From Leptothoe sp034932105 (lineage in GTDB: Bacteria > Cyanobacteriota > Cyanobacteriia > Phormidesmidales > Phormidesmidaceae): a DNA stretch of 64,000 nucleotides. How positions within the stretch are numbered: the first letter of the stretch is position 1; each line of letters starts with the position of its first letter. The notes under the pieces are model-generated. The model made no database searches, was not told the DNA's origin, and was given only the letters and a program-made list of their open reading frames with translations. The translations under genes were made by a program, and so were the position numbers. Of this stretch, positions 44,634 to 53,159 are shown piece after piece. The stretch spans positions 14,129 to 78,128 of the forward strand of contig NZ_JAYGIG010000121.1 of assembly GCF_034932105.1 (NCBI RefSeq). The letters run 5' to 3'.

Positions 44634-44749
44634 CATGGCCGATGCTCAGCTTCTCTTCACATTGAGCGGCTTAACTCTTGCAAAACTATCTTTAACTCCC
44701 CAAAAACCTACGCTAGGATCGTAGTGATCACTCCAGAAAATCGCTATAT

Positions 44750-45076
44750 ATGGCCATCGTAGTGTTTTTGATTTTGGTGGGTTTACTGCCCCCAGCACTG
44801 TCCCTATGGGCGACCTATCGGGCCGAGCGACGGGTGATTGAGCGGTTTGACTTGGTGGTGGAATCAGGACGGTATGCCCCCGTCACCCCTTGGCGGCGTC
44901 GACACCCAGATGAGCACTACGTTGACGGTCTGGGGTTAGTCATTGGGGATATCACCTGTCAGCTTAATGCCCGCTCTCCTCACATCCGCTGTGCCGTCAA
45001 TCCCACCGGCCCCTGTGATGGGTGCCGCTCCTACGAAGGGCGCATCTACGATCTGCCGATTAAGCCCTTGAATTAA
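44750..45076 (+). CDS. DUF6464 family small protein
   Basis: A 108-residue protein of the cyanobacterial DUF6464 type. An N-terminal hydrophobic segment (VVFLILVGLLPPALSLWATY, residues 4-23) is followed by a small domain with cysteines (ITCQLNARSPHIRCAVNP, then CDGCRSYEGRIYDL). The four cysteines could bind a metal or form disulfides. It is probably membrane-anchored. Function unknown. It precedes the A+T-rich block. Confidence 0.8.
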   Translation: MAIVVFLILVGLLPPALSLWATYRAERRVIERFDLVVESGRYAPVTPWRRRHPDEHYVDGLGLVIGDITCQLNARSPHIRCAVNPTGPCDGCRSYEGRIYDLPIKPLN

Positions 45077-45596
45077 GTCACTGTTCCCTACTGGGGCCGC
45101 AATTGATAAAGATGTTTCCCTAACCCCATAGCCTTTGATCTTAGTGCCCAAACCCAGCAAGTTTATGGTTAGGGGGACGACTCGCGTCCCAGCCGTGGTT
45201 AGCCCGTGCTCCATCTCCTAGGCCGATCAGACCATTGGCCTATCGGCAAAATACCCATAAGCCGAATCCAGCAGCTTGATCTGAAATGAATTATTATCTC
45301 AAAAGAAAATTGACAAGTGTGAAAATTAGACATAGCTTGCCCAAGCGAAACAATTTGTTCGTACTTATGCACGTAGACTATTTGGCATATCATTTTTTAA
45401 CCCTGATTCTTAGTGAACTAATACGAATTCAAAGCGTGATTTTGTCAAGACTGCGGCAATAACTACACGCACAAAGATGCAAGTAATTGCTATACCAGAG
45501 ATCACTAACGTCCATTTTTATCCATGTCTTATAAAAACTGTTTTTAATTAAAAAATGAGCTACCCAATACATTTCAACTTTGGGAGATAAGAGTAA
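45077..45596. other. intergenic region at the border of the A+T-rich block
   Basis: No gene is supported in these 520 bases. Base composition shifts to A+T-rich from about 45280 onward, coincident with the start of the alpha-glucan cluster. The final 100 bp should hold the promoter; a purine-rich stretch (tgggagataag) precedes the ATG at 45597. Confidence 0.4.
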
Positions 45597-47858
45597 ATGT
45601 CTGATGCTGTAAAGCTCACAACAACTGAAGAAGATCTTTCTGGGAAAGATGTTGATCGGTCTAAAACTACGTTAGAGCTAGGAGAACGCCAGTTTGTTGC
45701 CGTAGATCCAGCTGAAATTTTGGGCTGGCCTTGCACCACTACCCCAAACCAACAGCCCACACTCACGATAAAAGATAACGATCTATTTCTGATTACGGAT
45801 ACCTCAGGAAATATTGGCGGCTGCGTAGATGCCCATATGGATGGCAGCGTGGGATTATTTTGCCAAGATACGCGTTTTTTGAGTCGATTAGAGCTGCAAA
45901 TCAATAAAAAAGCTCCCGTTTTTCTAAGTAGCACTGCGCAGCGAGGATTTGCCCTTTCCGTTCTCTGTTCTAATCCTCACCTCAGTGATGACATGGGAGC
46001 AGAGACCATTGCCATCCAGCGGGATATTGCCTTGCAAGGTGGACTATTGGAAGAACTGACGCTCACTAACTACAGCACCCATCCCGTCACCTTTGAACTC
46101 AGCCTAAGTTTTGCCGCCGACTTTGCCGATCTGTTTGAAATTCGTGGTCGTCAGCGGCCAAAACGCGGCCAACTGATGAGGCAGGATGAATCGCCTAATA
46201 GCATTGTGATGGCCTATTTGGGCGTGGACCAGATTTTGATGGAGTCAAGGGTAACCTTCTATCAACAGCCCCCCAAGATCATAGAAGGATACACAGCCGT
46301 GTGGCAGCTGACCCTCAATGACCATGAAACAATTTGCCTGGGGTATCGGTTAGAGCCAATCATCAATAATCACAAGGCATCCGCTGTGGATCTACCCACC
46401 ACTTTAAAACAGGCTGTTGCCGCAGAAACTCAGGAAGAGGAGCACTGGCGAGATAGTATCACCCGCCTCCGTACAGATAACCACGCCCTCAACATGATTA
46501 TTGAGCGGGCTGAAAAAGATCTATATATTCTGAGTCAGACATTTGGTGAAGGTAATGTGTTCTCTGCTGGGGTGCCTCGATTTTCCACCTTGTTTGGACG
46601 TGATGCCATCATCACCGCCATGCAGACTCTGGTGCTAAATCCCACCATGGCTCGAAACACCTTAGTCATCCTAGCTAACTACCAAGGCCAGATAGATAAT
46701 CAGTGGAGAGAAGAGGCCCCTGGCAAAATTCTCCACGAGATTCGTCTAGGTGAGATGGCTCGTTGTGGTGAGATTCCCCACACTCCCTACTATGGGACAG
46801 TCGATGCCACACCACTATGGTTAATGCTCTACGCTGACTACTATAACTGGACTGGCGATCAGGAACTCCTGGAACAGTTATGGGATAACGCATTAGCCGC
46901 CATGGGATGGATTGACCGTAGCCTAGAACCTACCGGTTATTTAACCTATGAACAGAGTTCTGAGGGTGGATTACGGAATCAAGGCTGGAAAGATTCTTGG
47001 CCTTGTATCGTCGATGCCCAGGGCAAATTAGGGGAGGGTGATATCGCCCTGTCTGAAGTCCAAGGGTATGTCTATGCTACAAAAGTACGCATGGCCAAAC
47101 TAGCCCGACAGAAAAAACGACTTGACCTGGCCGAACGCTGGGAACAAGAAGCCCTTCAACTCAAAGAGCGTTTTAACCAGGACTTTTGGCTGCCAGAACA
47201 AGAATTTTATGCATTAGCCATTGACGGGAGTGGCCAGGTGATGGACAGCATCACATCTAACCCTGGCCATTGCTTAGGGTTAGGGATTCTCGATGAGGCC
47301 AAAGCCACCAAAGTAGCTCAGCGTCTTCAATTACCTGATATGTCTAGCGGCTGGGGCATCCGTACCCTCAGTAGCAAGTCCCCTGCTTTCAACCCCATGG
47401 GATATCATATCGGGTCGATTTGGCCCCACGATAATAGCATTATTGCCACTGGACTACGGGCTCAAGGACATGTCACCGAGGCTCTAGAGATTGCCCAGGC
47501 AATTATCGATATGACCAACGCCCAGGAGTATAGTCGACCTCCCGAGTTATTCTGTGGCTACGACCGTCGTCCCAATGTGAGTCCCGTCCGTTATCCTGTT
47601 GCATGTTCTCCCCAAGCTTGGGCCACCGGAGCCATTTTTCAGCTGCTGCACATGATGGTTAACCTGATTCCTGAGGCCACCACCAACTGTTTACGAATAG
47701 TCGGCCCTGTCTTGCCAGAGTCAATTCAGCACCTCTCTTTAGAAAATTTACACGTTGGCAATGCGGTATTACATCTGGAGTTTGAAAGATCTCATAAAGC
47801 GACAGCCTGCCGTGTTGTTAGCAAACGAGGAAATTTAAAAGTGATTATTGAAGCATAG
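45597..47858 (+). CDS. amylo-alpha-1,6-glucosidase / glycogen debranching-like protein
   Basis: A 753-residue protein of the bacterial amylo-alpha-1,6-glucosidase type. The N-terminal beta-sandwich domain (residues 45-280, with DTSGNIGG and QDTRFLSRLEL) precedes an alpha/alpha-toroid domain (residues 310-740) that includes SEVQGYVYATKVRMAK, GWGIRTLSSK and HIGSIWPHDNSII, where catalytic acids are expected. It probably hydrolyses or transfers alpha-1,6-linked glucose in alpha-glucans in the cytoplasm; the exact activity is not certain. It is the first gene of a three-gene unit with a GH13 enzyme and a GT4 glycosyltransferase. Base composition is more A+T-rich than the flanks. Confidence 0.85.
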   Translation: MSDAVKLTTTEEDLSGKDVDRSKTTLELGERQFVAVDPAEILGWPCTTTPNQQPTLTIKDNDLFLITDTSGNIGGCVDAHMDGSVGLFCQDTRFLSRLELQINKKAPVFLSSTAQRGFALSVLCSNPHLSDDMGAETIAIQRDIALQGGLLEELTLTNYSTHPVTFELSLSFAADFADLFEIRGRQRPKRGQLMRQDESPNSIVMAYLGVDQILMESRVTFYQQPPKIIEGYTAVWQLTLNDHETICLGYRLEPIINNHKASAVDLPTTLKQAVAAETQEEEHWRDSITRLRTDNHALNMIIERAEKDLYILSQTFGEGNVFSAGVPRFSTLFGRDAIITAMQTLVLNPTMARNTLVILANYQGQIDNQWREEAPGKILHEIRLGEMARCGEIPHTPYYGTVDATPLWLMLYADYYNWTGDQELLEQLWDNALAAMGWIDRSLEPTGYLTYEQSSEGGLRNQGWKDSWPCIVDAQGKLGEGDIALSEVQGYVYATKVRMAKLARQKKRLDLAERWEQEALQLKERFNQDFWLPEQEFYALAIDGSGQVMDSITSNPGHCLGLGILDEAKATKVAQRLQLPDMSSGWGIRTLSSKSPAFNPMGYHIGSIWPHDNSIIATGLRAQGHVTEALEIAQAIIDMTNAQEYSRPPELFCGYDRRPNVSPVRYPVACSPQAWATGAIFQLLHMMVNLIPEATTNCLRIVGPVLPESIQHLSLENLHVGNAVLHLEFERSHKATACRVVSKRGNLKVIIEA

Positions 47859-47881
47859 AAAAGTTCATCGTATTCAATCGG

Positions 47882-47966
47882 CTAACTCTTTCTGTAACTT
47901 TTCCTATGGGTGCAACAATCAAACTTCCCAGTGAAAACTGTTGTACCCATTTAGGAAGAGAGTTAG
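47882..47966. repeat. 85-bp imperfect hairpin element between the glycogen genes
   Basis: The arms ctaactct...tcctatgggtgcaaca (left, 47882-47917) and tgttgtacccatttaggaag (right, 47939 onward) pair with two bulges. The element begins 24 bp after the debranching gene stop. It resembles a decayed palindromic mobile element or a folded mRNA 3' end. Confidence 0.55.
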
Positions 47967-47976
47967 AAAAATATGA

Positions 47977-48016
47977 CCTATCAAACCTGATATGTATTCT
48001 AAACAGGTTTGATAGG
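47977..48016 (+). terminator. 13-bp perfect hairpin before the GH13 gene
   Basis: A perfect 13-bp stem, cctatcaaacctg / caggtttgatagg, has a 14-nt loop. It stands directly after the longer hairpin and about 110 bp upstream of the GH13 gene start. It may attenuate read-through from the debranching gene or act in the leader of the next mRNA. Confidence 0.6.
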
Positions 48017-48128
48017 CTAAATACCTGGATATAGCTGAATTCACACAATAGGCAGTCATCTTAGGCAATATCTATAGATTCTTGTTGTTTTCCTTGCTGT
48101 TTTCTCTTATTTGAAGGAATGTTTTCCT

Positions 48129-49895
48129 ATGGCTCAGTCCTGCTCAAAAACTCCCTGGTGGAAGGGGGCTGTCATCTATGAAATTTATATTCGCAGTTTC
48201 TATGCCAATCCTGCGATCACATCCGTAGAACAGAGCCATGAAAAAGACGGTAGCATTGGTACCTTACTTGGGATTGTGGATAAACTTGACTATATCCAAA
48301 CACTGGGTGTGGATGCTATCTGGATAACACCATTCTATAAGTCTCCCATGAGAGATTTTGGATATGATGTTGAAGATTATTATGAAATTGATCAACGATT
48401 TGGGACTATAGAGCATTTCAAACATCTGATTGACGAAGCCCATAAACGAGATTTAAAGGTTGTTGTCGATCAAGTATGGGGGCATACTTCTATTGATCAT
48501 AAGTGGTTTAAGTCTGAACGACAGAATCTTGTAAGTGAAGAATGCGACAGCAGTTGGTATGTTTGGCAGCCCTCAAAACCGGACGGTATGCCCCCCAACA
48601 ACTGGTTTTCTTTTTTTGGAGGATCTGCTTGGACATGGGACTCTGAAGTTGATCAATATTATTTACATCATTTCTTAGATACCCAACCTGCCCTAAACCT
48701 TCATAACCCAGAGGTAACCGATGAATTGCTAAGGATTTCAGAGTTTTGGCTGGATCTGGGCGTCGATGGATTTCGACTAGATGCCGTACCCTTTTGGATG
48801 CATGATCCGGCCTTCACAGATAATCAGCCTCGGGCAAAGGGAGAGGCCCCTGCAGATGGATTTTCCAGGGATTTACCATCCGCCAAGCAGCGGCAAACAT
48901 ACAATGTCGATCATGAGAATCTCCTGCGCTTTCTGACTGAATTTCGTAAGAGTGTGGATTCTAGGCCTGATGCTGAGGATCGATCCATTTTGTTAATGGC
49001 AGAAGTTGCTGCTGAAAAGTCCATTGAAGTTGCGGCAAAATATTCACAAAAAGATCGTTTGCATACGGCTTATAACTTCGCTTTGCTGAAGATCTGCCAC
49101 AACGCTAATGAGGTTGTGCAAACGGTACGGGCTGCCCTAGAAAGCTTGGAGTCGAAAGAAATAGGAGCTGACAATACCTGTTGGTGTATTGGTAATCATG
49201 ACGTCCAAAGGATCGTTTCACGCTGGGGCAGCTATGCCATCGCCGCAAACAAATCCGATCGCTTTGCCAAGCTAGTGATGTCCTTACACCTATCCTTGCC
49301 AGGTAGTATTTGTATTTATCAAGGGGAAGAACTCGGCCTCCCCCAAGCCCAGCTTAACCATGATCAATTGAAAGATCCCTATGATAAAGCATTAGGTGAT
49401 AAGCAAGTGGGGCGGGATGGGGCTAGAACCGTAATGCCTTGGGAAGAGGAGGAGCCCTACTTTGGCTTTTCTAAAGAACGACCGTGGCTCGATCTGCCTA
49501 ACAATCTACAGGAGTACACCCAACGTACGGTGGATGGCCAGCAGGAGAATGTTAATTCAGTGCTCCATAGCTATCGAAAATTTTTAGCATGGCGTAAACA
49601 GAATCGGTCAACTATCATCCACGGAGATTTTCGCCTACTACGCTCCATCGAAGAACCACTCTTAGCCTTTTCTCTTGAATGTGATGCAGGTGAAGAATTA
49701 CTATTTGTCTACAATTTTAGCCTGAGAAAGAGTCGTTTCTTGTTGCGTAACTATTGGTATGAATGCATTCCCCTAAAAGATGAGGATAGCTTCCTAAAGG
49801 ATCTCGATTTTGTGATGGGTAGCCAGAACCAGGTAGGGAGTGCCATTATTTTGGAGCCCCTTAGTTTTTATCTAGCCCGGATACCTGCTGTGTAA
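48129..49895 (+). CDS. GH13 alpha-glucosidase/alpha-amylase family protein
   Basis: A 588-residue GH13 TIM-barrel enzyme. The start WWKGAVIYEIYIRSF is typical of oligo-1,6-glucosidase and alpha-glucosidase-like members. The catalytic residues are visible: nucleophile in DGFRLDAV near residue 217, acid/base glutamate in LMAEVAAE near 293, and the third aspartate in IGNHDVQR near 356. The ATG at 48129 is chosen over a TTG at 48111. Substrate cannot be fixed: malto-oligosaccharide, sucrose or glucosylglycerol derivatives are all possible. It is the second gene of the alpha-glucan unit. Confidence 0.87.
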   Translation: MAQSCSKTPWWKGAVIYEIYIRSFYANPAITSVEQSHEKDGSIGTLLGIVDKLDYIQTLGVDAIWITPFYKSPMRDFGYDVEDYYEIDQRFGTIEHFKHLIDEAHKRDLKVVVDQVWGHTSIDHKWFKSERQNLVSEECDSSWYVWQPSKPDGMPPNNWFSFFGGSAWTWDSEVDQYYLHHFLDTQPALNLHNPEVTDELLRISEFWLDLGVDGFRLDAVPFWMHDPAFTDNQPRAKGEAPADGFSRDLPSAKQRQTYNVDHENLLRFLTEFRKSVDSRPDAEDRSILLMAEVAAEKSIEVAAKYSQKDRLHTAYNFALLKICHNANEVVQTVRAALESLESKEIGADNTCWCIGNHDVQRIVSRWGSYAIAANKSDRFAKLVMSLHLSLPGSICIYQGEELGLPQAQLNHDQLKDPYDKALGDKQVGRDGARTVMPWEEEEPYFGFSKERPWLDLPNNLQEYTQRTVDGQQENVNSVLHSYRKFLAWRKQNRSTIIHGDFRLLRSIEEPLLAFSLECDAGEELLFVYNFSLRKSRFLLRNYWYECIPLKDEDSFLKDLDFVMGSQNQVGSAIILEPLSFYLARIPAV

Positions 49896-49929
49896 ATAAT
49901 AGTCACAGCAGTCGAGACAAAGCTGTAGA

Positions 49930-49979
49930 ATCATAAGCAATCATCACGATCAAGTGAGATTGTTTATGATGAGTTTTTA
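49930..49979 (+). terminator. Rho-independent terminator between GH13 and GT4 genes
   Basis: A near-perfect 13-bp stem, atcataagcaatc / gattgtttatgat (one G-T pair), is followed by gagttttta. It lies 35 bp after the GH13 stop and suggests partial separation of the two transcripts. Confidence 0.65.
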
Positions 49980-50015
49980 GAGTTGACCTGTTTTCCAACA
50001 AGGAGTAACAATATT

Positions 50016-51104
50016 ATGCGTGCCGAGCGCCCCCTCAGGATTGCTATTGTTTCTACCCTCTGGGAGCAGGTTCCTCCGAAAGTGTATGGTGGCATTGAGC
50101 TAGTGGTTAGTCTTCAGGCAGATGGGTTAGTTAAACGGGGACATGATGTGACCCTTTTTGCCGCTGGAGATGCTCTGACTGAGGCAAAGCTTGAACCCGC
50201 TTGCCCACTGGCGCTGCGCCATGACCCTGAATCGGAAAACCTCAGTTTATGGCATCTCTTTCGCAAAAATAGGGCCTTGGAGATGGGGCAGTTGCAGAAA
50301 GTATATGCACGAGCTGATCAGTTTGACGTTATTCATTCCCATTCAGAACTGTTTCCTTTGCCATTTGCTAAACATTCAACGACCCCTACGGTCCATACTC
50401 TGCATATGGATTTGAGTCCAGCAGCAGGGGCACTCTTTGCCCAATATCCTGACCAAGGATTAATCAGCATTAGTGATGCTCAACGGGACCCCTTTCCTGA
50501 GCTGAATTACATCAGAACCGTTTACAACGCCATTGATGTAGCTAAGCATCCGTTCTCTGAAACCCCTCAGTCCCCTCCATACTTGGCATTTTTAGGCAGA
50601 TTATCCTTGGAAAAGGGGGTACTTGATGCCGTTAAAGTGGCGAAACAGGTAGGATTGCCGCTAAAAATTGCAGGAAAGCTGGGCAAAGAAGATGAATCCT
50701 TCTACGCACAGAACGTTGAACCTCTGATTGATGGAGAGCAAATTTGCTATATCGGGGAAGTGAGTAATGAAGAAAAAATGGAGCTCTTGAGACATGCCGC
50801 TGTGACCTTGTTTCCGGTCAATTGGCGGGAGCCTTTTGGCTTAGTGATGATTGAATCAATGGCCTGTGGCACACCAGTGATTGGGCTCTGCAATGGCTCA
50901 GTCCCGGAAGTCATTGAACACGGAAAGACTGGGTTTGTTTGCCAAAATGTTGAAGAAATTGTCAACGCTGTACCGAAAGCGATGGCCCTCAGCCGTCAGT
51001 ACTGTCGCGACTATGTTGAAAGGCGATTTGGCATTCAGCAAATGCTGGAGGGATATGAGGATGCTTACCAGCAGGCTATTTTGAATAAACAAGCGGTATC
51101 ATGA
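50016..51104 (+). CDS. family 4 glycosyltransferase
   Basis: A 362-residue GT-B fold glycosyltransferase. The N-terminal IAIVSTLWEQVPPKVYGGIE binds the acceptor, and the C-terminal half has PYLAFLGRLSLEKGV and the donor-binding EX7E motif in REPFGLVMIESM near residue 272. A good ribosome-binding site (aaggag) precedes the ATG at 50016. GT4 proteins of this type are often found next to debranching-like proteins, as here. It probably links sugar transfer to glucan or glucoside metabolism, but the product is unknown. Confidence 0.85.
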   Translation: MRAERPLRIAIVSTLWEQVPPKVYGGIELVVSLQADGLVKRGHDVTLFAAGDALTEAKLEPACPLALRHDPESENLSLWHLFRKNRALEMGQLQKVYARADQFDVIHSHSELFPLPFAKHSTTPTVHTLHMDLSPAAGALFAQYPDQGLISISDAQRDPFPELNYIRTVYNAIDVAKHPFSETPQSPPYLAFLGRLSLEKGVLDAVKVAKQVGLPLKIAGKLGKEDESFYAQNVEPLIDGEQICYIGEVSNEEKMELLRHAAVTLFPVNWREPFGLVMIESMACGTPVIGLCNGSVPEVIEHGKTGFVCQNVEEIVNAVPKAMALSRQYCRDYVERRFGIQQMLEGYEDAYQQAILNKQAVS

Positions 51105-51227
51105 GTTCCGGTATGGCATTAGATAGGGTATGACATCGTAGGCCAGGCATGGCGGGCATCACTCAGATTTATAGCCTCCGTGTCCCACCACGCACAGTTT
51201 CTTCAAAACTACCCAGACTTAGACGTT

Positions 51228-52913
51228 TTAGCTAACCGGATCTGCTACTGGATCGGCATTCGCTTCAGGTATCCGAGTATTGATCTTTGTTTTTTGTGTA
51301 CTAGGGGAGATTGTTTCAGCTCTTGTTGAGGCTGCTTTGATCATTCCTAAAAACAGCGGATGGGGGGCATTGGGGCGAGACTGAAACTCTGGGTGGAACT
51401 GGCTAGCGATAAAGAAGGGATGGTCCGGCAGTTCGATAATTTCTACCAGCCGCCCGTCTGGGGAGGTGCCACTGACCACATAGCCCGTTTCTAAAAATAG
51501 ATTCCGGTAGGCATTATTAAATTCATAGCGGTGACGATGGCGCTCATAGATCACCGGCTGATCGTAAAGTTGGCTGGCCAGGGTGCCGGGCTCTAGCCGA
51601 CAGGCATAGAGGCCCAATCGCATGGTGCCTCCCAGGTCTACCACGTCCAGTTGTTCTGGTAATAGGTTGATCACCGGGTTCTCACTGTTGGGATCAATTT
51701 CAGCACTGTTGGCTTCGGCTAGGTGAGCGACATTGCGGGCCCATTCCACCACAGCACATTGCATGCCCAGGCATAGACCGAGGAAGGGAATTCCCTGCTC
51801 TTTGATGTATTCAATGGTGCGGATTTTGCCATCGATGCCCCGGGTGCCAAAACCGCCCGGTACTACAATGCCATGGACGCCTGTTAGATATTTGGCCGGT
51901 TCGTCTGCTTCAATGTCCTCGGAACTGATCCAGCGAATGCTCACTTCCGCATGGATGGAGATGGCTGCATGCCTTAAGGCCTCCACCACGGATAAATAGG
52001 CATCATTCAGGCTGACATACTTGCCCACAATGGCAATGTCCAGGGTCTGGGTGGGGGTGTACATCCGCTCCACCAGGGTGGACCAGGCGGTGAGGTCGGG
52101 GGTGCGGGGTTCTAAATTTAATAGGCGAATGGCTTGTTCCGCTAGACCCTCCTGCTCCATCAGCAGGGGGACTTCATAAATGCTGGCGGCATCGCTGGCG
52201 GCGATGACACAGGCTTCGGGCACATCGCAAAAGTCGGATACCTTGGCTTTAATATGTTTAGGAATTGTCTGGGCACAGCGGCAGACTAGCAGATCGGGCT
52301 GGAGGCCAATGGATCGTAGTTCTTTGACGGAGTGTTGGGTGGGCTTGGTTTTGATTTCCCCCGCCGCTGGCAGATAGGGAATCAGGGTCACATGCATGTA
52401 AATTACGTTTTCTCGGCCCACATCCTTGCGAAACTGGCGGATGGCTTCTAAAAAGGGCAGCCCTTCGATGTCCCCCACGGTGCCGCCAATTTCGACGATC
52501 ACTACATCGGGGTTGCGGTTTTGGGCTACCCGCCGAATGCGTTCCTTGATTTCATTGGTGACGTGGGGGATCACCTGCACCGTGCGACCGTCGTATTCGC
52601 CGCGTCGTTCTTTGTTAATTACCGCCTGGTAAATGGAGCCGGTGGTGACGCTGTTCAGTCGCGACATGGAGGTGTCGGTAAAGCGCTCATAGTGGCCCAG
52701 GTCGAGGTCGGTTTCGGCCCCATCTTCGGTGACAAAGACTTCACCATGTTGAAACGGGCTCATGGTGCCGGGATCGACGTTAATGTAGGGATCTAGCTTG
52801 AGGATCGATACGGAATAGTCGCGGGACTTGAGCAGACGGCCTAGGCTAGCCGCCACGATGCCCTTTCCAATGCTGGAAACTACACCGCCCGTGACAAATA
52901 CAAATTTAGTCAT
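51228..52913 (-). CDS. pyrG: CTP synthase
   Basis: A 561-residue enzyme making CTP from UTP with ATP and glutamine. The N-terminal synthetase domain begins FVFVTGGVVSSIGKG, and the C-terminal glutaminase has the nucleophilic cysteine in LGLCLGMQCAV near residue 395 with a histidine/glutamate pair in QFHPEFQSR. A 30-residue C-terminal tail (TRAETISPSTQKTK onward) is less conserved and low in complexity. The start at 52913 is Met2 of the longest frame. Confidence 0.95.
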   Translation of the reverse strand: MTKFVFVTGGVVSSIGKGIVAASLGRLLKSRDYSVSILKLDPYINVDPGTMSPFQHGEVFVTEDGAETDLDLGHYERFTDTSMSRLNSVTTGSIYQAVINKERRGEYDGRTVQVIPHVTNEIKERIRRVAQNRNPDVVIVEIGGTVGDIEGLPFLEAIRQFRKDVGRENVIYMHVTLIPYLPAAGEIKTKPTQHSVKELRSIGLQPDLLVCRCAQTIPKHIKAKVSDFCDVPEACVIAASDAASIYEVPLLMEQEGLAEQAIRLLNLEPRTPDLTAWSTLVERMYTPTQTLDIAIVGKYVSLNDAYLSVVEALRHAAISIHAEVSIRWISSEDIEADEPAKYLTGVHGIVVPGGFGTRGIDGKIRTIEYIKEQGIPFLGLCLGMQCAVVEWARNVAHLAEANSAEIDPNSENPVINLLPEQLDVVDLGGTMRLGLYACRLEPGTLASQLYDQPVIYERHRHRYEFNNAYRNLFLETGYVVSGTSPDGRLVEIIELPDHPFFIASQFHPEFQSRPNAPHPLFLGMIKAASTRAETISPSTQKTKINTRIPEANADPVADPVS

Positions 52914-53017
52914 CATGCGATCGCAAAGCGAATATTAAACCACACCTATCCCCTAGAAGGGTGGATTTTCCCACAGGAAATTACAGCTTCTAACGGGGTG
53001 CTGCTTGAATCCATTAA

Positions 53018-53055
53018 TTGTGCCACAGGGTTAGGGTTGTGCCACAGGGTTAGGG
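53018..53055. repeat. two exact 19-bp tandem repeats
   Basis: The unit ttgtgccacagggttaggg occurs twice without a gap (53018-53036, 53037-53055), upstream of the amidase gene. A 12-bp tandem pair (agtttctcgcga at 53069-53080 and 53081-53092) follows 13 bp later. Both are recent micro-duplications, possibly in the promoter region. Confidence 0.8.
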
Positions 53056-53159
53056 GCTGTTCTCCTAAAGTTTCTCGCGAAGTTTCTCGCGATTAGTGCT
53101 GTTGTGAACGGCAGGCGCAAAGCTATAATCTCGCCCGTAGGGTTACTGGAGGTAGGACC

